NCBI GenBank assembly: GCA_013400155.1
Contig: VXBM01000566.1
Location: forward strand, 483,859-547,858
Length of the DNA: 64,000 bases
Direction: 5' to 3'
Source of the DNA: Helopsaltes ochotensis
Taxonomy: Eukaryota > Chordata > Aves > Passeriformes > Locustellidae
Shown: piece after piece, positions 41,901 through 52,317 of the stretch
How positions within the stretch are numbered: position 1 is the stretch's first letter
How the letters are laid out: each line of letters begins with the position of its first letter
Position numbers and translations under genes: made by a program
The notes under the pieces: generated by a model
Told to the model about the DNA's origin: nothing
Databases searched by the model: none
The model's input: only the letters and a program-made list of their open reading frames with translations

Positions 41901-42673
41901 ATTCAACAGAGACCAAAGAACTACATGATGTAAACATGGACTTGAACCAGGCAGAAGGCAGTTCAGACTCTTTTTGTGACAATGCTATGCAGAAGTATGG
42001 TGACAGACTAAATGACCTAGAATTGTACAGTAAATCCACATCCCCTCCTTTAATACAGCAGCCTATCACATTTACACCAGAAGAAGTAGATAAATACAGA
42101 TTGCTGCAGCTGCAAGCCCAGCAGCACATGCAGAAACAACTTCTGGCAAAACATCTGAAAGTTTTGCCTGCCCCAGGACCAGCTGCCTTCTCTGCAACAC
42201 CAGCAGTTCCTGCCTTCCCTGTTCAGCAGCAGGCCACTGTCACCACCATCCACCACACACTGCTGCAACGCTTTGCTGTCTCAGCATCTGCACACCCCCA
42301 CGGGAGCCACCTCGCCCTGGCCCCCCTCCACCCCCTCTCTCAGGCACATTTTGCCCCCATATCTCTTTCCCCATTAGCGCCAGCCCTTATTCCCACCCAC
42401 CCTGCTTTGCTGACGGGACACCCGCTGCACTTGGTTTCTGCCACTCCCCTCCACCCTTCCCCGCTGACCTTCCCTGCACTGCCACATGCTGCATATATCC
42501 CAGCCTTACTCACACCACACCTGAACACAGCCACACCTTCTGCTATACACCCAAATCACCTAGTACATCCCTTATTGCATGGACAAGAGCCTCATCACTA
42601 TTCTTGTTCTATCCAGACCCAACAGTTCCCTACAGCAAAAGAAGTTTTCAGTGTTTCTAGCTACTTAAACTAA
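38992..42673 (+). CDS. ZNF804B: ZNF804B exon 4 (bulk of the protein, to stop)
   Basis: The exon starts with one base completing Cys, then 1226 codons to the TAA at 42671-42673. Numbering from the ATG at 38993, recognisable blocks are: SFSKKFPLKLESSASVFSEN near residue 104; a conserved segment LQWPTELLLFTKTEP followed by Cys-Ile-Ser-Tyr-Gly-Cys-Asn-Pro (333-360); a Ser-rich and partly Arg/Ser-rich region (about 541-744); IQSCDPVPNDFPGAFPSN (from 947); a Gln/Leu-rich helix beginning TFTPEEVDKYRLLQLQAQ (from 1026); a TTIHHTLLQRFAVSA motif; and a Pro/His/Leu/Ala-rich C terminus. All of these recur in ZNF804B as I know it, in this order. No domain of known enzymatic function is present. There are no internal stops or frameshifts, and the total fits the expected protein length. 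The gene probably acts in the nucleus or cytoplasm of neural cells by analogy with ZNF804A; this is inference. Confidence 0.95.
40613..41224 (+). other. ZNF804B: Ser/Arg-rich low-complexity region of ZNF804B
   Basis: About 200 residues of the last exon are dominated by Ser, Arg, Lys, His and Asn. They include repeated SRS, RSS and SSS clusters towards the end, for example SRSSERSSSSRISRGSSSGS. This resembles the RS-like regions of splicing-associated proteins and would be disordered and a probable phosphorylation target. A plus-one frame is unusually open here (40632-40820 and 40893-41324), most likely because AGT/AGC/AGA-rich codons rarely give stops in that frame. Confidence 0.75.
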
Positions 42674-42710
42674 CCCAAGTGGTTTCACCATGGCTCCAAC
42701 CCCAAATTTA

Positions 42711-42716
42711 AATAAA
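42711..42716 (+). terminator. ZNF804B: Candidate proximal poly(A) signal AATAAA
   Basis: A canonical hexamer 38 bases after the ZNF804B stop codon. If used it would give an extremely short 3' UTR. The sequence after it has a GTGTGAGGGG stretch about 25 bases on, compatible with a downstream GU element. Confidence 0.4.
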
Positions 42717-45700
42717 ATCAAGCATTCAGTGTTCAATCACGTGTGAGGGGAAATCTACTGTTTTGCTGAGAGCACAACAGGAAAGATTTTAAAGTCCACA
42801 ATCTGGCTGACAGCATATGAATGTTGATTTTATTCTTGTATCACTGAGGAAAAGTTACTTTAAAGCCTTTTGTGATACTATCACAAGAAGGATGGAGGCC
42901 AGTGTCATTCTACAGAATGTTTTAAAAGAATAGCTTGAAGTGAAGTCTATGACTGTCAGTAGGAATGGGACCACAGCACCCAGACGAAATGGGATCCATA
43001 TCGACACTGATGAGGGATTGATTTAAAGTAGCACAATTTTAGGTTGAGCAATCTTGACACACCTCAAAGATCTTATGTTCTGAGTTTGTATATGAAACAG
43101 TGCCTGGTTTGGTTAAGGTATTTTAGACTGACAAAAGATAAGGTATCTGGGATCAGCAAACCCTGGGGCTGTCTCTCCTGGCCAAGTAAACTGGGGAGGC
43201 TCAGAGGGAGGGGTGATGAGTTAACACCAGAAAATGAGGATGACATCTTGAAGATACTTTACTAATTTCATCCCTGCATATATTGCTTGGACGGTGAAAA
43301 GCGACTTTAGTCAGGCTATGGGTGCATAACAAAATATTCCCTTAGCATAGGGAGCTCTGTGCTGGCAGAAGCAGGCTGCCTCTTTTCTCTTTGAGGCAAG
43401 TTTCCAAGAAGGCTCACCAAGAAGCCAAGTTGTTTGGCCCTGCCTTAGGGCAGTGTATGGCAGTGTGACAGCGTGTGTCGGGGTGAGGCCCAGCAGCCCA
43501 GAATCGCCGAGCAGCCAGTGCTGGCTTTGAAACCTCAGAGGTCCTTGGCCAAAACTGCAACACTTTTTTGCTACCAAACAGAGCTCTGATGTGTGGAAGA
43601 GTCTTTCCCAAAGAATGTGTAAATATTTTTCGTCCCTTTCACAAACAACAGGAAAAATTGGCTGGTCCTATAAAATCATGTTGATATTCATAAAGATGCA
43701 GAAGTAAAATTCTGACCAAAAACTGTCTCCAGAGGTGGAGACTCAGAGAAAAACTTGTTCAAGTACTCAGCATTTAAAAGTATATTCAATCTAAACAAAT
43801 ATGTCAAGATTATCGCATGGCTTCCCAAACTCTCAACAAGTAAATTGAAATTACAAATCCACAATGTTTGAATGCATGTATCCAACCTTCAGAATAATGT
43901 GTGGTTGCAATTGTTCATAATAACTGTGTATCTTGAAATAGGCAAAGGCTTCAGCACCTCTTTGGATGGCATAGTTTGACATCTTTTATAATATTTCTAA
44001 CTGAACACAGGATATTTAGCATGAAATTAGTTCATAATTATGGTTAGACTGCAGGCATGCTTCCCAATAAATTTGGACCATGAAGTATCCAACAGACAGT
44101 ACCTGTTTGTTTGGATTAAAAACATTTGAAATAATTTCAATTCATTTGCAATAAGGTAGTGCACAAAATGTATCTTTCAGAATCAATATAAAACACATTG
44201 ATAAACTTTTGGAGGAATTTTATCCCATTATATTCAGCTACCTGAAGGAGAAGAAAAATCTAATTGCAAATAAGTGGTGTTTTGAAAACACAACAGGACC
44301 AATTTTCTTAGTTTTAATTAAAATACATTGATTCATTGCAATAAAATGTAATTTCTTTAATTTCTTTCTAGAACTTCTTCAGCATAAACTGGCAATATGC
44401 CAAACTTTTCTAATCACTTTACAAGTTGTGTCTGGCTGCTAGTTTTGTATTTTCCAAGCAGTTTTAGATATTTGATGGTTTAACTATTGAAAAAAATCAA
44501 AAAAAAAATTATGGAGACTATGCAGAAGGAAAACATTTTGCTGTTGGAAATGTTTGGTGGCACCAACACCCTCAAGCATATTTTGGTTTGATTCCCAAGG
44601 CATTTTTTAGTCTCATTAACAAAATGGATTAATGCCATTTTGGTGTTACTTATCTGTACGTAAGTAGTATGTAAATTATATTTATTTTTCTCATTTAAAT
44701 TGTAGAGTAATTCTTTAATTGAAATTATTGCTTCAGAATTAAGGAAGTAAAAAAATTTATTTGGGAAGAATATGGACGTAAATGTTTCCAGAGTTCAACA
44801 ATTCTTCCTTTCAATTTTGGCTGTAAATTTTCTCAAAATAACATCTTGAATTTACATATAGTTTCTGTACTTCTGATACTTTGTTCTCTGAGAATCAAAC
44901 CCATTTCATATGTTGCATATTTACTCTGACTTAACACTTCTGAAAATTATTACTTGCCTGGATGGAGATGACTCACCCAGTGGACCACTTGGAAACATTA
45001 GTCTAAACTCTGTGGAAACATTCTAAATTGGACATCTAAAGCTGCAGGTCAAGCTGTGCCCTAGAAGGGCTGACTGGGCTGCATGGCCATCACCAGCAGT
45101 CCAGGGATAATACCAGCACTAAAGATGCACTTCTAGCCCCACAAGCGCTTAAATTTATGGGCCCAGTTTCATCTCTATTGAAGTAAACACAGCTGTTCTC
45201 ATTGTGTATAAGACTTCATTTGTATCCTAAGTAGATAACACCAAAAAAAAAAAACAAATGGAACTGAAGGAATGATGAGCTAATCTCATTTTTAATGTGT
45301 GTACATGTATTTTGTATTCCCACTTCTACCAGACAGTGTTAATACTGTAGAAATTTCTGTGGCAAGAAACTGACCAAATCAAACTGAAACATATCCTACT
45401 ATATAGATCATTTCTGGAAAATAAATGTATTTGTTTCCCTAGATGTATACACCATACAACAGGACTCTGGAAGGAATTAAATCATAGGATTTCCATGCAT
45501 CACTGTACATATCAACATGGTAAGGCAAATAAATTGACAATGAAGACTAATTTTAATTCTTGGAACAACAGAAATTAGAATTTTGAGATGTTTTAATAGG
45601 GACAAAAAGAGAGATTAAAATCAGAAAGAGCACAACAGAAAAACAGTAATCACTGATTACCAAACAAAGGCAATGTCCAATACTGTTCTTAGTGCACAGA

Positions 45701-46043
45701 AGGGATTTTCTTGGAGAAATGTAATAAAGCTATTGGCACAGCTAAAATTATATATTTTCTCTAATTGCTGCCATATTTTTTCGTCAGTAATGTAGTTTAA
45801 ATATGTATCATTATAATTATTTAAAAGCATTCTTGAGCCTGACGTATGGAGCCATGCTACAATTTTGATTTTATTTAAACAGATTTTTAAGAGTTACAGT
45901 ATCATTATGGCAGTGATATATACACACCAAGTTAATAATCTATTTTGGCTTGATTGTATATTCGTGATACATAATCCAAGGAAAGAGGTCACCCACACTT
46001 TGAATGTCCAATAAAAAAAAATTCCTGAGTCACACCATGATAA

Positions 46044-46065
46044 TTTTGTTGTTGTTGTTATTGTT
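46044..46065. repeat. Short (TTG)n repeat
   Basis: Four to five TTG units with one TTA interruption, near the possible 3' end of the ZNF804B transcript. Confidence 0.7.
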
Positions 46066-46379
46066 TGGGAATTTTTTTGTATCTGATGCACTTCTGGAAT
46101 ACTTTCAACATGTATATTTGTTGTGCAGATTTGCATAAAAAGGCCATTTGATCAATTGATTTTAAAATCAAGTGTCAAATTTATATTTAAAACTGGATAA
46201 TACTCTGGCTAGTATAATATGTAAACTAGTAATTTTGTTTTGTATTCTCTGTATAAAGTGTTTTATATTATACAGTAGCTAAGTGAATTGCACTATTGTA
46301 CATGCAATGCGACTTTTTTTTTTTTAGCTTATTCAAGGAATCCCTGGGAATGTAGTTTAATGCAATAATATTTTTTTTC

Positions 46380-46385
46380 AATAAA
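46380..46385 (+). terminator. ZNF804B: Candidate distal poly(A) signal AATAAA
   Basis: A canonical hexamer preceded by T-rich sequence and followed by a GT/T-rich region. It is the last convincing poly(A) context before sequence that I can link to no gene. Confidence 0.45.
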
Positions 46386-46400
46386 AAGGCTTACTGGTAT

Positions 46401-48800
46401 AAAGAGTGTCAGTCACGTATTTTTAATGTAAAGCATACCAAAAGGCAGCAACCTAATAAAATGCAGAATGATGCAAACATATTCTGTATTTTAATCCCCA
46501 GAACTGAAATATGTTTAATTCATTCCTGTGATTATAATCCTGGAATTTCTTAGAATGTTTCCTAAAGATTTTAATATGTGTTACAGAAGTGGGTTGTTTA
46601 AATGGAACTGAAAATAAATATTCCTTACAAAAATTATTCTATCTATGTGGTTTTTCCAAGGACTTTTAATGAATCAATATCCTCCTAAGTATTTTTATGC
46701 ACTGATAATTCTATTTAGAATTACACATACAACTCATCTGTCAGGTTCCCCAAATAATTTTATAGCAGGTCCTTCGGTAAAGAATCTAACAGTAGGATCT
46801 ACAAATGTGTCATTTATTCACTCTTTAATCGTTCTTTAAATCTTTGAACAGTCATGATAAGTTTCACTTTATCCTGTGTTTTCTCTATTAGCTTGGATTT
46901 CCAAACTTGTATTAGTTTGTTTATTGCATCCTTTCCCACCTACACTTCATTTACATTGTTTTCTGACACGAGGGTTTTGGTCTTTTGGTCACCGAGCTTC
47001 AGTGGTCCCAGAACTGCTGCTGTTCTATTTGTAAGGCTACTTCTACCCATCAGTGGATAGTTTCCTAAGTGTCATGTCTCCAAGTGAGCACAAAACTGAA
47101 GGAAGGTAAAAACAAGTGTCTGCCTGTCTGTAGCAGATAGAACTCTTTTGAGGTAAGGTGTGACAGAGGTTATATTCTGTCCAGCCTATCTGCATAGCTG
47201 GAAATACCTCGGCTAATCTCTGGGACCAAATTAATCTACCACGCAGTGACATGACATGACTCAGGCATTCTATAAAATCTTGAAATCATGGCAAATCCAA
47301 AGAGACACAATCGACACATTGCATCTAATTCCATTCGATTGTGGTTTTCCTTCTAGTTATTTCATAATAAAAACAAACTTCGTAATTAGACAAACATATA
47401 AAAAGTGTGCGTGTCTGAAGGAAATCCCCTGCAAATTAATATTTATGACACTACTGTTAACTCTGGTAGGCTCCCAGTTGAGATAAGATCCCATCCATTT
47501 GTTGCTGAGCAAATCTTGGTAAAAGCCGCAAAAAACAAAACAAAGCAAAAAACCACAAATCACCAACTTTACTTTGACTGAGCTATAATATATGAATAAA
47601 TGAAGTTGTCCACACCTTCCTATTCTTCTTTAATGCCAGAAAAATACTTTCTACACTCTGGTGGGAAGTGAGTGTACATTATGCAAAGTAATATGTATTT
47701 ATACAGAAATATAAAGAACGACCATGAATGCAGCTCATTACCTTTCTCTTCCTAGACACTAGGCTCAATGTGTGTGGGAATAACAGGACTCTGAAGGCAG
47801 TGAAGTGCACTACTGCTGTGCTGAGCTTGGATTATACTGTTGTGATGTGTTTCAATGTTTCTCTGCCCCAGGGCTAAGGGGAATTAACTAATTAATATTT
47901 CAGGTTATGAAAATACTCTCACTGTCTTCAGGACCACCAGGATGAGCTGTAAGTCAACACATAGCTTGTCTATAAAGCATGTGATAATGGTAACATACTT
48001 TTTATTATTCTTCAATGAATACATTATTTTCTTTAACAGAAAACACAGAAGATGTCAAACTGCCAATTACAGAAATAATAGAAATAAATCTACAGGTACA
48101 TTAATGGCCATTTACTTTAAACATGTACAGCTTAACAGTGACCAATCTGTTTTGTGAACGTGTTTAAAAGCACTCTTGGCTGAGATGTCAAGCAGTAGAT
48201 ACATAACTCCTTTAGAAGATGCAGCCCAAACTCATTTTTTACAACCCAGCTATGAAACCCTCAAAATAAAGAAAAGATTGAAAAGCTTGTTAGACTTCCA
48301 CCAAGCGGTATAAGCAGTTCTGCTGCCTCTACTTAAGTGCACATCTGAAACTTATATTACACAAAAAAATCAATATTTCATTCTTATGAAACAATAAAAT
48401 TTTTAGACCAAATAAATTTGTCATTTTCGAATCAATAAATTAAATGCATTTATCAATTTTATATATAAAACTCTTTTGTGTACTTCAAGCTGTGTATGAG
48501 TAAAACCATTAATTAATAAGTCATCAATAATAGAATGAGATAATTAGTTTCAGACAGCCACAAGCCAATCATTCCTATGTAAAGTAATATGTCCTACACA
48601 AAAATGGTTGAATTATAATTCACTTTCATCTTTTTTGCAAGTAATTTATGAGCTTTTTTCTGCCAGTCCCAGTGGGAAACCCTACCAAATGTATTAGAAA
48701 TAGTTACGTGTGTGTGTGTTGGGGACATGGGTGTGTCTTCTTAAGGTTGTACAGTTGCACCTAATACAAACTGGTACCCCTGAAAGCTGAGAGGTGCAGC
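46401..48800. other. Intergenic AT-rich sequence
   Basis: I see no gene, mobile element or structured RNA in this stretch. Open frames are all under about 80 codons and lack recognisable motifs. Another AATAAA occurs at 46613. Confidence 0.6.
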
Positions 48801-48807
48801 TGTGCAG

Positions 48808-49145
48808 ACCTCAGGAGCTTCAGCAAGGAAAAGCGAAGGTCCTGCACCTAGGTTGAGGTAATTCCAAGCACAAGGACAGGCTGGGTGGAGAATGGATCAA
48901 GAGCACCTGTGGGGAGAAGGATTTGGGGGGGCTGGTAGGTGAGAGGCTGGACGTGAACCAGCAATGTGCCCTGCAGCCCAGGAAATCAAACGTGTCCTGA
49001 GCTGCACTCAAAGCAGGGTGGGCAGCAGGGCAGAGGAGGGACTCTGCCCCTCTGCTCTGCTCTGGGGAGACAGATCCCACCGGGAGTGCTGCATCCAGCT
49101 CTGGGGCTCTCAACAGAACATGGACCAGTTCCAAAAGGCTTTGGA
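48808..49145 (+). mobile_element. CR1 LINE internal fragment (ORF2 after the RT core)
   Basis: The segments GAAGGTCCTGCACCTAGG, CCAGCAATGTGCCCTGCAGC, CTGCCCCTCTGCTCTGCTCT and GTGCTGCATCCAGCTCTGGG match the 3' half of CR1 ORF2 as I recall it (Cys-Lys-Val-Leu-His-Leu through Tyr-Cys-Ile-Gln-Leu-Trp-Gly). In one frame the piece Glu-Cys-Cys-Ile-Gln-Leu-Trp-Gly is readable. The block is clearly GC-richer than its flanks. Frameshifts and stops are present. It stops well short of the element's 3' UTR and tail, so the copy has lost its 3' end. The open frame of 134 codons here is this relic plus unrelated flank and is not a gene. Confidence 0.85.
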
Positions 49146-49733
49146 TGTAAACTTTGCATATAAATCAAAGATGTACAAGCGGGTAATATCACTAATCAAT
49201 CGCCACATATTTTCACAGGTGAAATATAGCAGAGTTCTTGAAACAGGTCAGTTTTTTCTCCTGTTCCTCATGCTGAGAAGGTATAAGTTGCTGAGGAAAT
49301 GCTTGTCTTTCAGCTGTCTACATTGTTATGAATTGGAAATCCTATCTGCATCAAAGTCAAAACACTAGAAACGCTTGCTTCTTGCTTGTATCAGGATTTC
49401 TCGGATTTCTCTGACAATATTCCTGAGAGTGCACTCCATTTTCTAGTGTTTGCTCTCTCCAGAGGGGTGGAGCAGCTACTACAGGTTTGAAGGTGGAGAT
49501 GCAAAGAGTCTGTTCTGCTTAAATGTTGACCCTGTTAATTTAGGTTCCAAATAAATAACCAAAGGTTATAACCAAACTTGATCCAGGGATAGATAACCAA
49601 GTTAACAATACATGTTTAGTTGCTAGTTGTCCACTGAGATAAGTTCCCATTTCTCATGGGACTGGATTCTTCCTTTCTTATCCTTAGCACATAACTAATG
49701 CCTGAAGTACCTAGGGGAGTTTTCAGGACTGTT

Positions 49734-49749
49734 TCTCTCTCTCTCTCTC
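49734..49749. repeat. (TC)8 microsatellite
   Basis: Eight TC units, followed directly by CCTGAGAGAC, which partly complements the tract. Confidence 0.8.
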
Positions 49750-50072
49750 CCTGAGAGACACTTGAGAAACTGGCTGTGGAAAAAAACCACTGACAATAAT
49801 ATGAGGTGATCTTTTTTAGTTTACTAGTGATTTCTTGAAATCTCTGTGACTTAAAGCACTTAAAGCTTTTATTAATATAATCTATAATTACAGTACTGAT
49901 ATCTACTGCTGAAATAAGTTTAATCCCTAGCAATGAGCTTTCCCACCATGACTCCCCCTTTATTAGCTCTGCTCTGTGACCATATATTTTCAAATGCTAC
50001 ATTCCCTGATTTTATTTTTCTTAAATGACATATTAGATAAGCAGTTGCTATACGATTTTTATTGAAAAAAAA

Positions 50073-50113
50073 ATTATTTAATGTCACCCTGGGTCAGGGT
50101 GACATTAAATAAT
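50073..50113. repeat. Perfect 19-bp inverted repeat with 3-base loop
   Basis: The left arm ATTATTTAATGTCACCCTG (50073-50091) is exactly complementary to the right arm at 50095-50113, with GGT between. The pairing breaks at the next base on each side. Such a perfect, nearly loopless hairpin in otherwise plain sequence is unlikely by chance. It may have arisen by template switching during replication. It carries no recognisable element on either side. Confidence 0.95.
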
Positions 50114-52284
50114 GAATCTTATTATGGATTATGATCAGAGCTTATGAGCTCAAAATAACTTTGTCTTTCATCTCAATGTTGCCAGCCTTCACTAACTGTT
50201 CAGAAGAGAGATCCTGAGATGCTCAGGGCCAGTGAGGGTGCTGAAATGGGACAGCAGAAGGAAGGAAATGAGCACAAGGGCTGCCTGCAAATAATGAAGA
50301 AAAAAGAGTGCAAAGTCTGAAGAGCAATGTCAGATTTGTGACACCTGGAGAAAAGGGTGTGCTAATTCCAAAGGGTGCAGAGAACCCCAAGGAGTGGTCA
50401 GACTTGTGATAGATAAAGCTAAAGAGAGCTGCAAGCTCAGAGAAGACCTCAGAGAAGCAGCTGTAATTAATGAAGTCAATAAAATTAAGACAAATATTTC
50501 TGGTAGTTTTTTTACTCATAGTAGGCTGTAACTCTTGCAAAAATATTTTTCCATGTCTGCTCCCAGTCAAGTCCTAAGACAAACTTTGGATAATGATGAA
50601 AAGAAATTAATAACTACAAGCATTTCATAATGCACACAAATACTTGTTTAGCTACTAATGTTTCTTCATTTCTCTTTTTTCAGAGATCACTTATCTGCAT
50701 TTGGAAGCAAAGAAAGAGCTAGATTTTTGCTAAGGATCTATTTTCTAAGTTCCAGAGAGACATTTGGCCACATAATTCCCATTATGGGCAATACATTTGA
50801 AAGTCTTTGTGACCTTTAGGTTAGAATACATGGGTTAACGTGGAATTTCATTTTTTCATAAAATTTTTTCAGGAAATTTGCTATAGAAATTCATAGTAGA
50901 TACAGATATGACCAGAAGGATCAGACAGATTTAAACTGAGAAACCTCCTCGGCAGCTTGGAAAACTGAAAACATTGCACAAAAATTATACCACAGCCCTA
51001 TATATCAACTCCTGTAAGAAAAGTTTTAACCTTCTCTCAGAATTTCTTTGCTCTTCAAAAATCCAGGAGTAAACTCATCACGTAGCACTCCCGAACAGTT
51101 TTCAGGTCTAAGCATTAAAGTACTCTACTTATGGAGAAACTTAACATTGAGTCAAATACTGGCTCAGCCTTATAAGCTCTGACTATGGGACACCCAAGCC
51201 ACTGTGCAAGCACTGAAATACAGTGGCCTACAAACTGCCCCAGTATCTGTGTCTGGTTCCTTCCATCTTCATAACCTGGGGCTTGAAGTTTTCCAGATCA
51301 GAAGCCAAACCTGATCTTTTCCAGATCTTGCCTCCTGCAGGTGTAACAGTGTAGTAGAAGCACCTCAGTACTCCCTTGACTCTTTATTAGCAAATCTGCA
51401 ATGAAAGCTCTCTGCATTGTGGAAGTTACACACAATTGACTCATTACATTTAGCATGCAAGTATCTACCCATCTAAATGGGACCGTATAAAATTCAGCTG
51501 TCTACTCCTCCCTGTATCCTCCAAAAAGTAGAGCGCCCTTGGATCTCCAGAATCACCCTTGGTAGGTGCTTACCTATCCCCGCTGAGTTTAAGAGGTGGC
51601 TGCATGACAACTTGAGTTACATTTTACAGTTCAAAATAGGTCACCAGTGTAAGATACATCTTGCTTTTTTAGGACATGTGGAAATTTTTGAATCCAAAAC
51701 CTGGAATGTTTAAAGCTAAGGCATTTCATCATGATGGAGGTACTATTCCTAATGAAAGAGCAGAAGAGGAAAGCAAGATGGAAATCATACCAAATCTTTA
51801 TTTTCAGTTATTTATGAAGACATTGTCTAGAATTATTCACCAAAATATTTTGTGAAAAATATAAGATAATTATATATTTAAGCAATTCACAGCCAACTTA
51901 TAAAATTTAAAACGTTAAATAAAAATAGGTTATTTGCTTCATTTTTTTTTTCAGATGAAGTGACAAATAAATTCTTGTATATTTGTACACAGTACCATAT
52001 TCATTTCTTGCTTTTAATTTTTTAATGTATACATTTTTTTTCTTTCTTCACATACAGATAGAGATACCTGCTTCATCATCAGATTTGCTGGCTTTCAGTG
52101 CTACTAGTCAGTAACTAATATTTTGTATGCCACATTCTGTATTCTCTGCAGTATGCTTTTTTCATCAGTTTTATCTGCTAGAAATGAATGAGAGATGCAG
52201 CTATGGAAGATTTTGAAAGGTTTTCTCAAAGAAATGTGTGGGATTATCCTTGATGCAAGTCCAAAAAAACCCCATAGTAACAAA

Positions 52285-52317
52285 TAGCTAAAATGTAGCT
52301 AAAATGTAGCTAAAATG
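52285..52317. repeat. Three exact tandem copies of an 11-mer
   Basis: The unit TAGCTAAAATG is repeated three times without change, with no known function. Confidence 0.95.

Larger units (their letters stand above)
42674..46400 (+). other. ZNF804B: ZNF804B 3' UTR (extent uncertain)
   Basis: Downstream of the stop there is no further coding signal, and the sequence is AT-rich with several AATAAA hexamers. A signal lies only 38 bases after the stop (42711-42716). Others are at 44340, 45420, 45528, 45723 and 46380. The one at 46380-46385 is followed within about 25-45 bases by GT- and T-rich sequence (GTGTCAGTC, then GTATTTTT), so it is a plausible distal site. Which ones are used cannot be told from sequence alone. 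A GC-richer block at 43.33-43.56 kb stands out from its surroundings. Confidence 0.5.

Noticed and set aside
41752..42129. 125-codon minus-strand frame inside ZNF804B exon 4
   Set aside because: It is antisense shadow of a well-supported coding exon.
48964..49368. 134-codon open frame on the plus strand
   Set aside because: Its first half is CR1 ORF2 relic sequence and its second half is unrelated AT-rich flank. No host protein family is recognisable.
49616..49993. 125-codon open frame on the minus strand
   Set aside because: It crosses the (TC)8 microsatellite (translated as Glu-Arg repeats) and has no recognisable motif.
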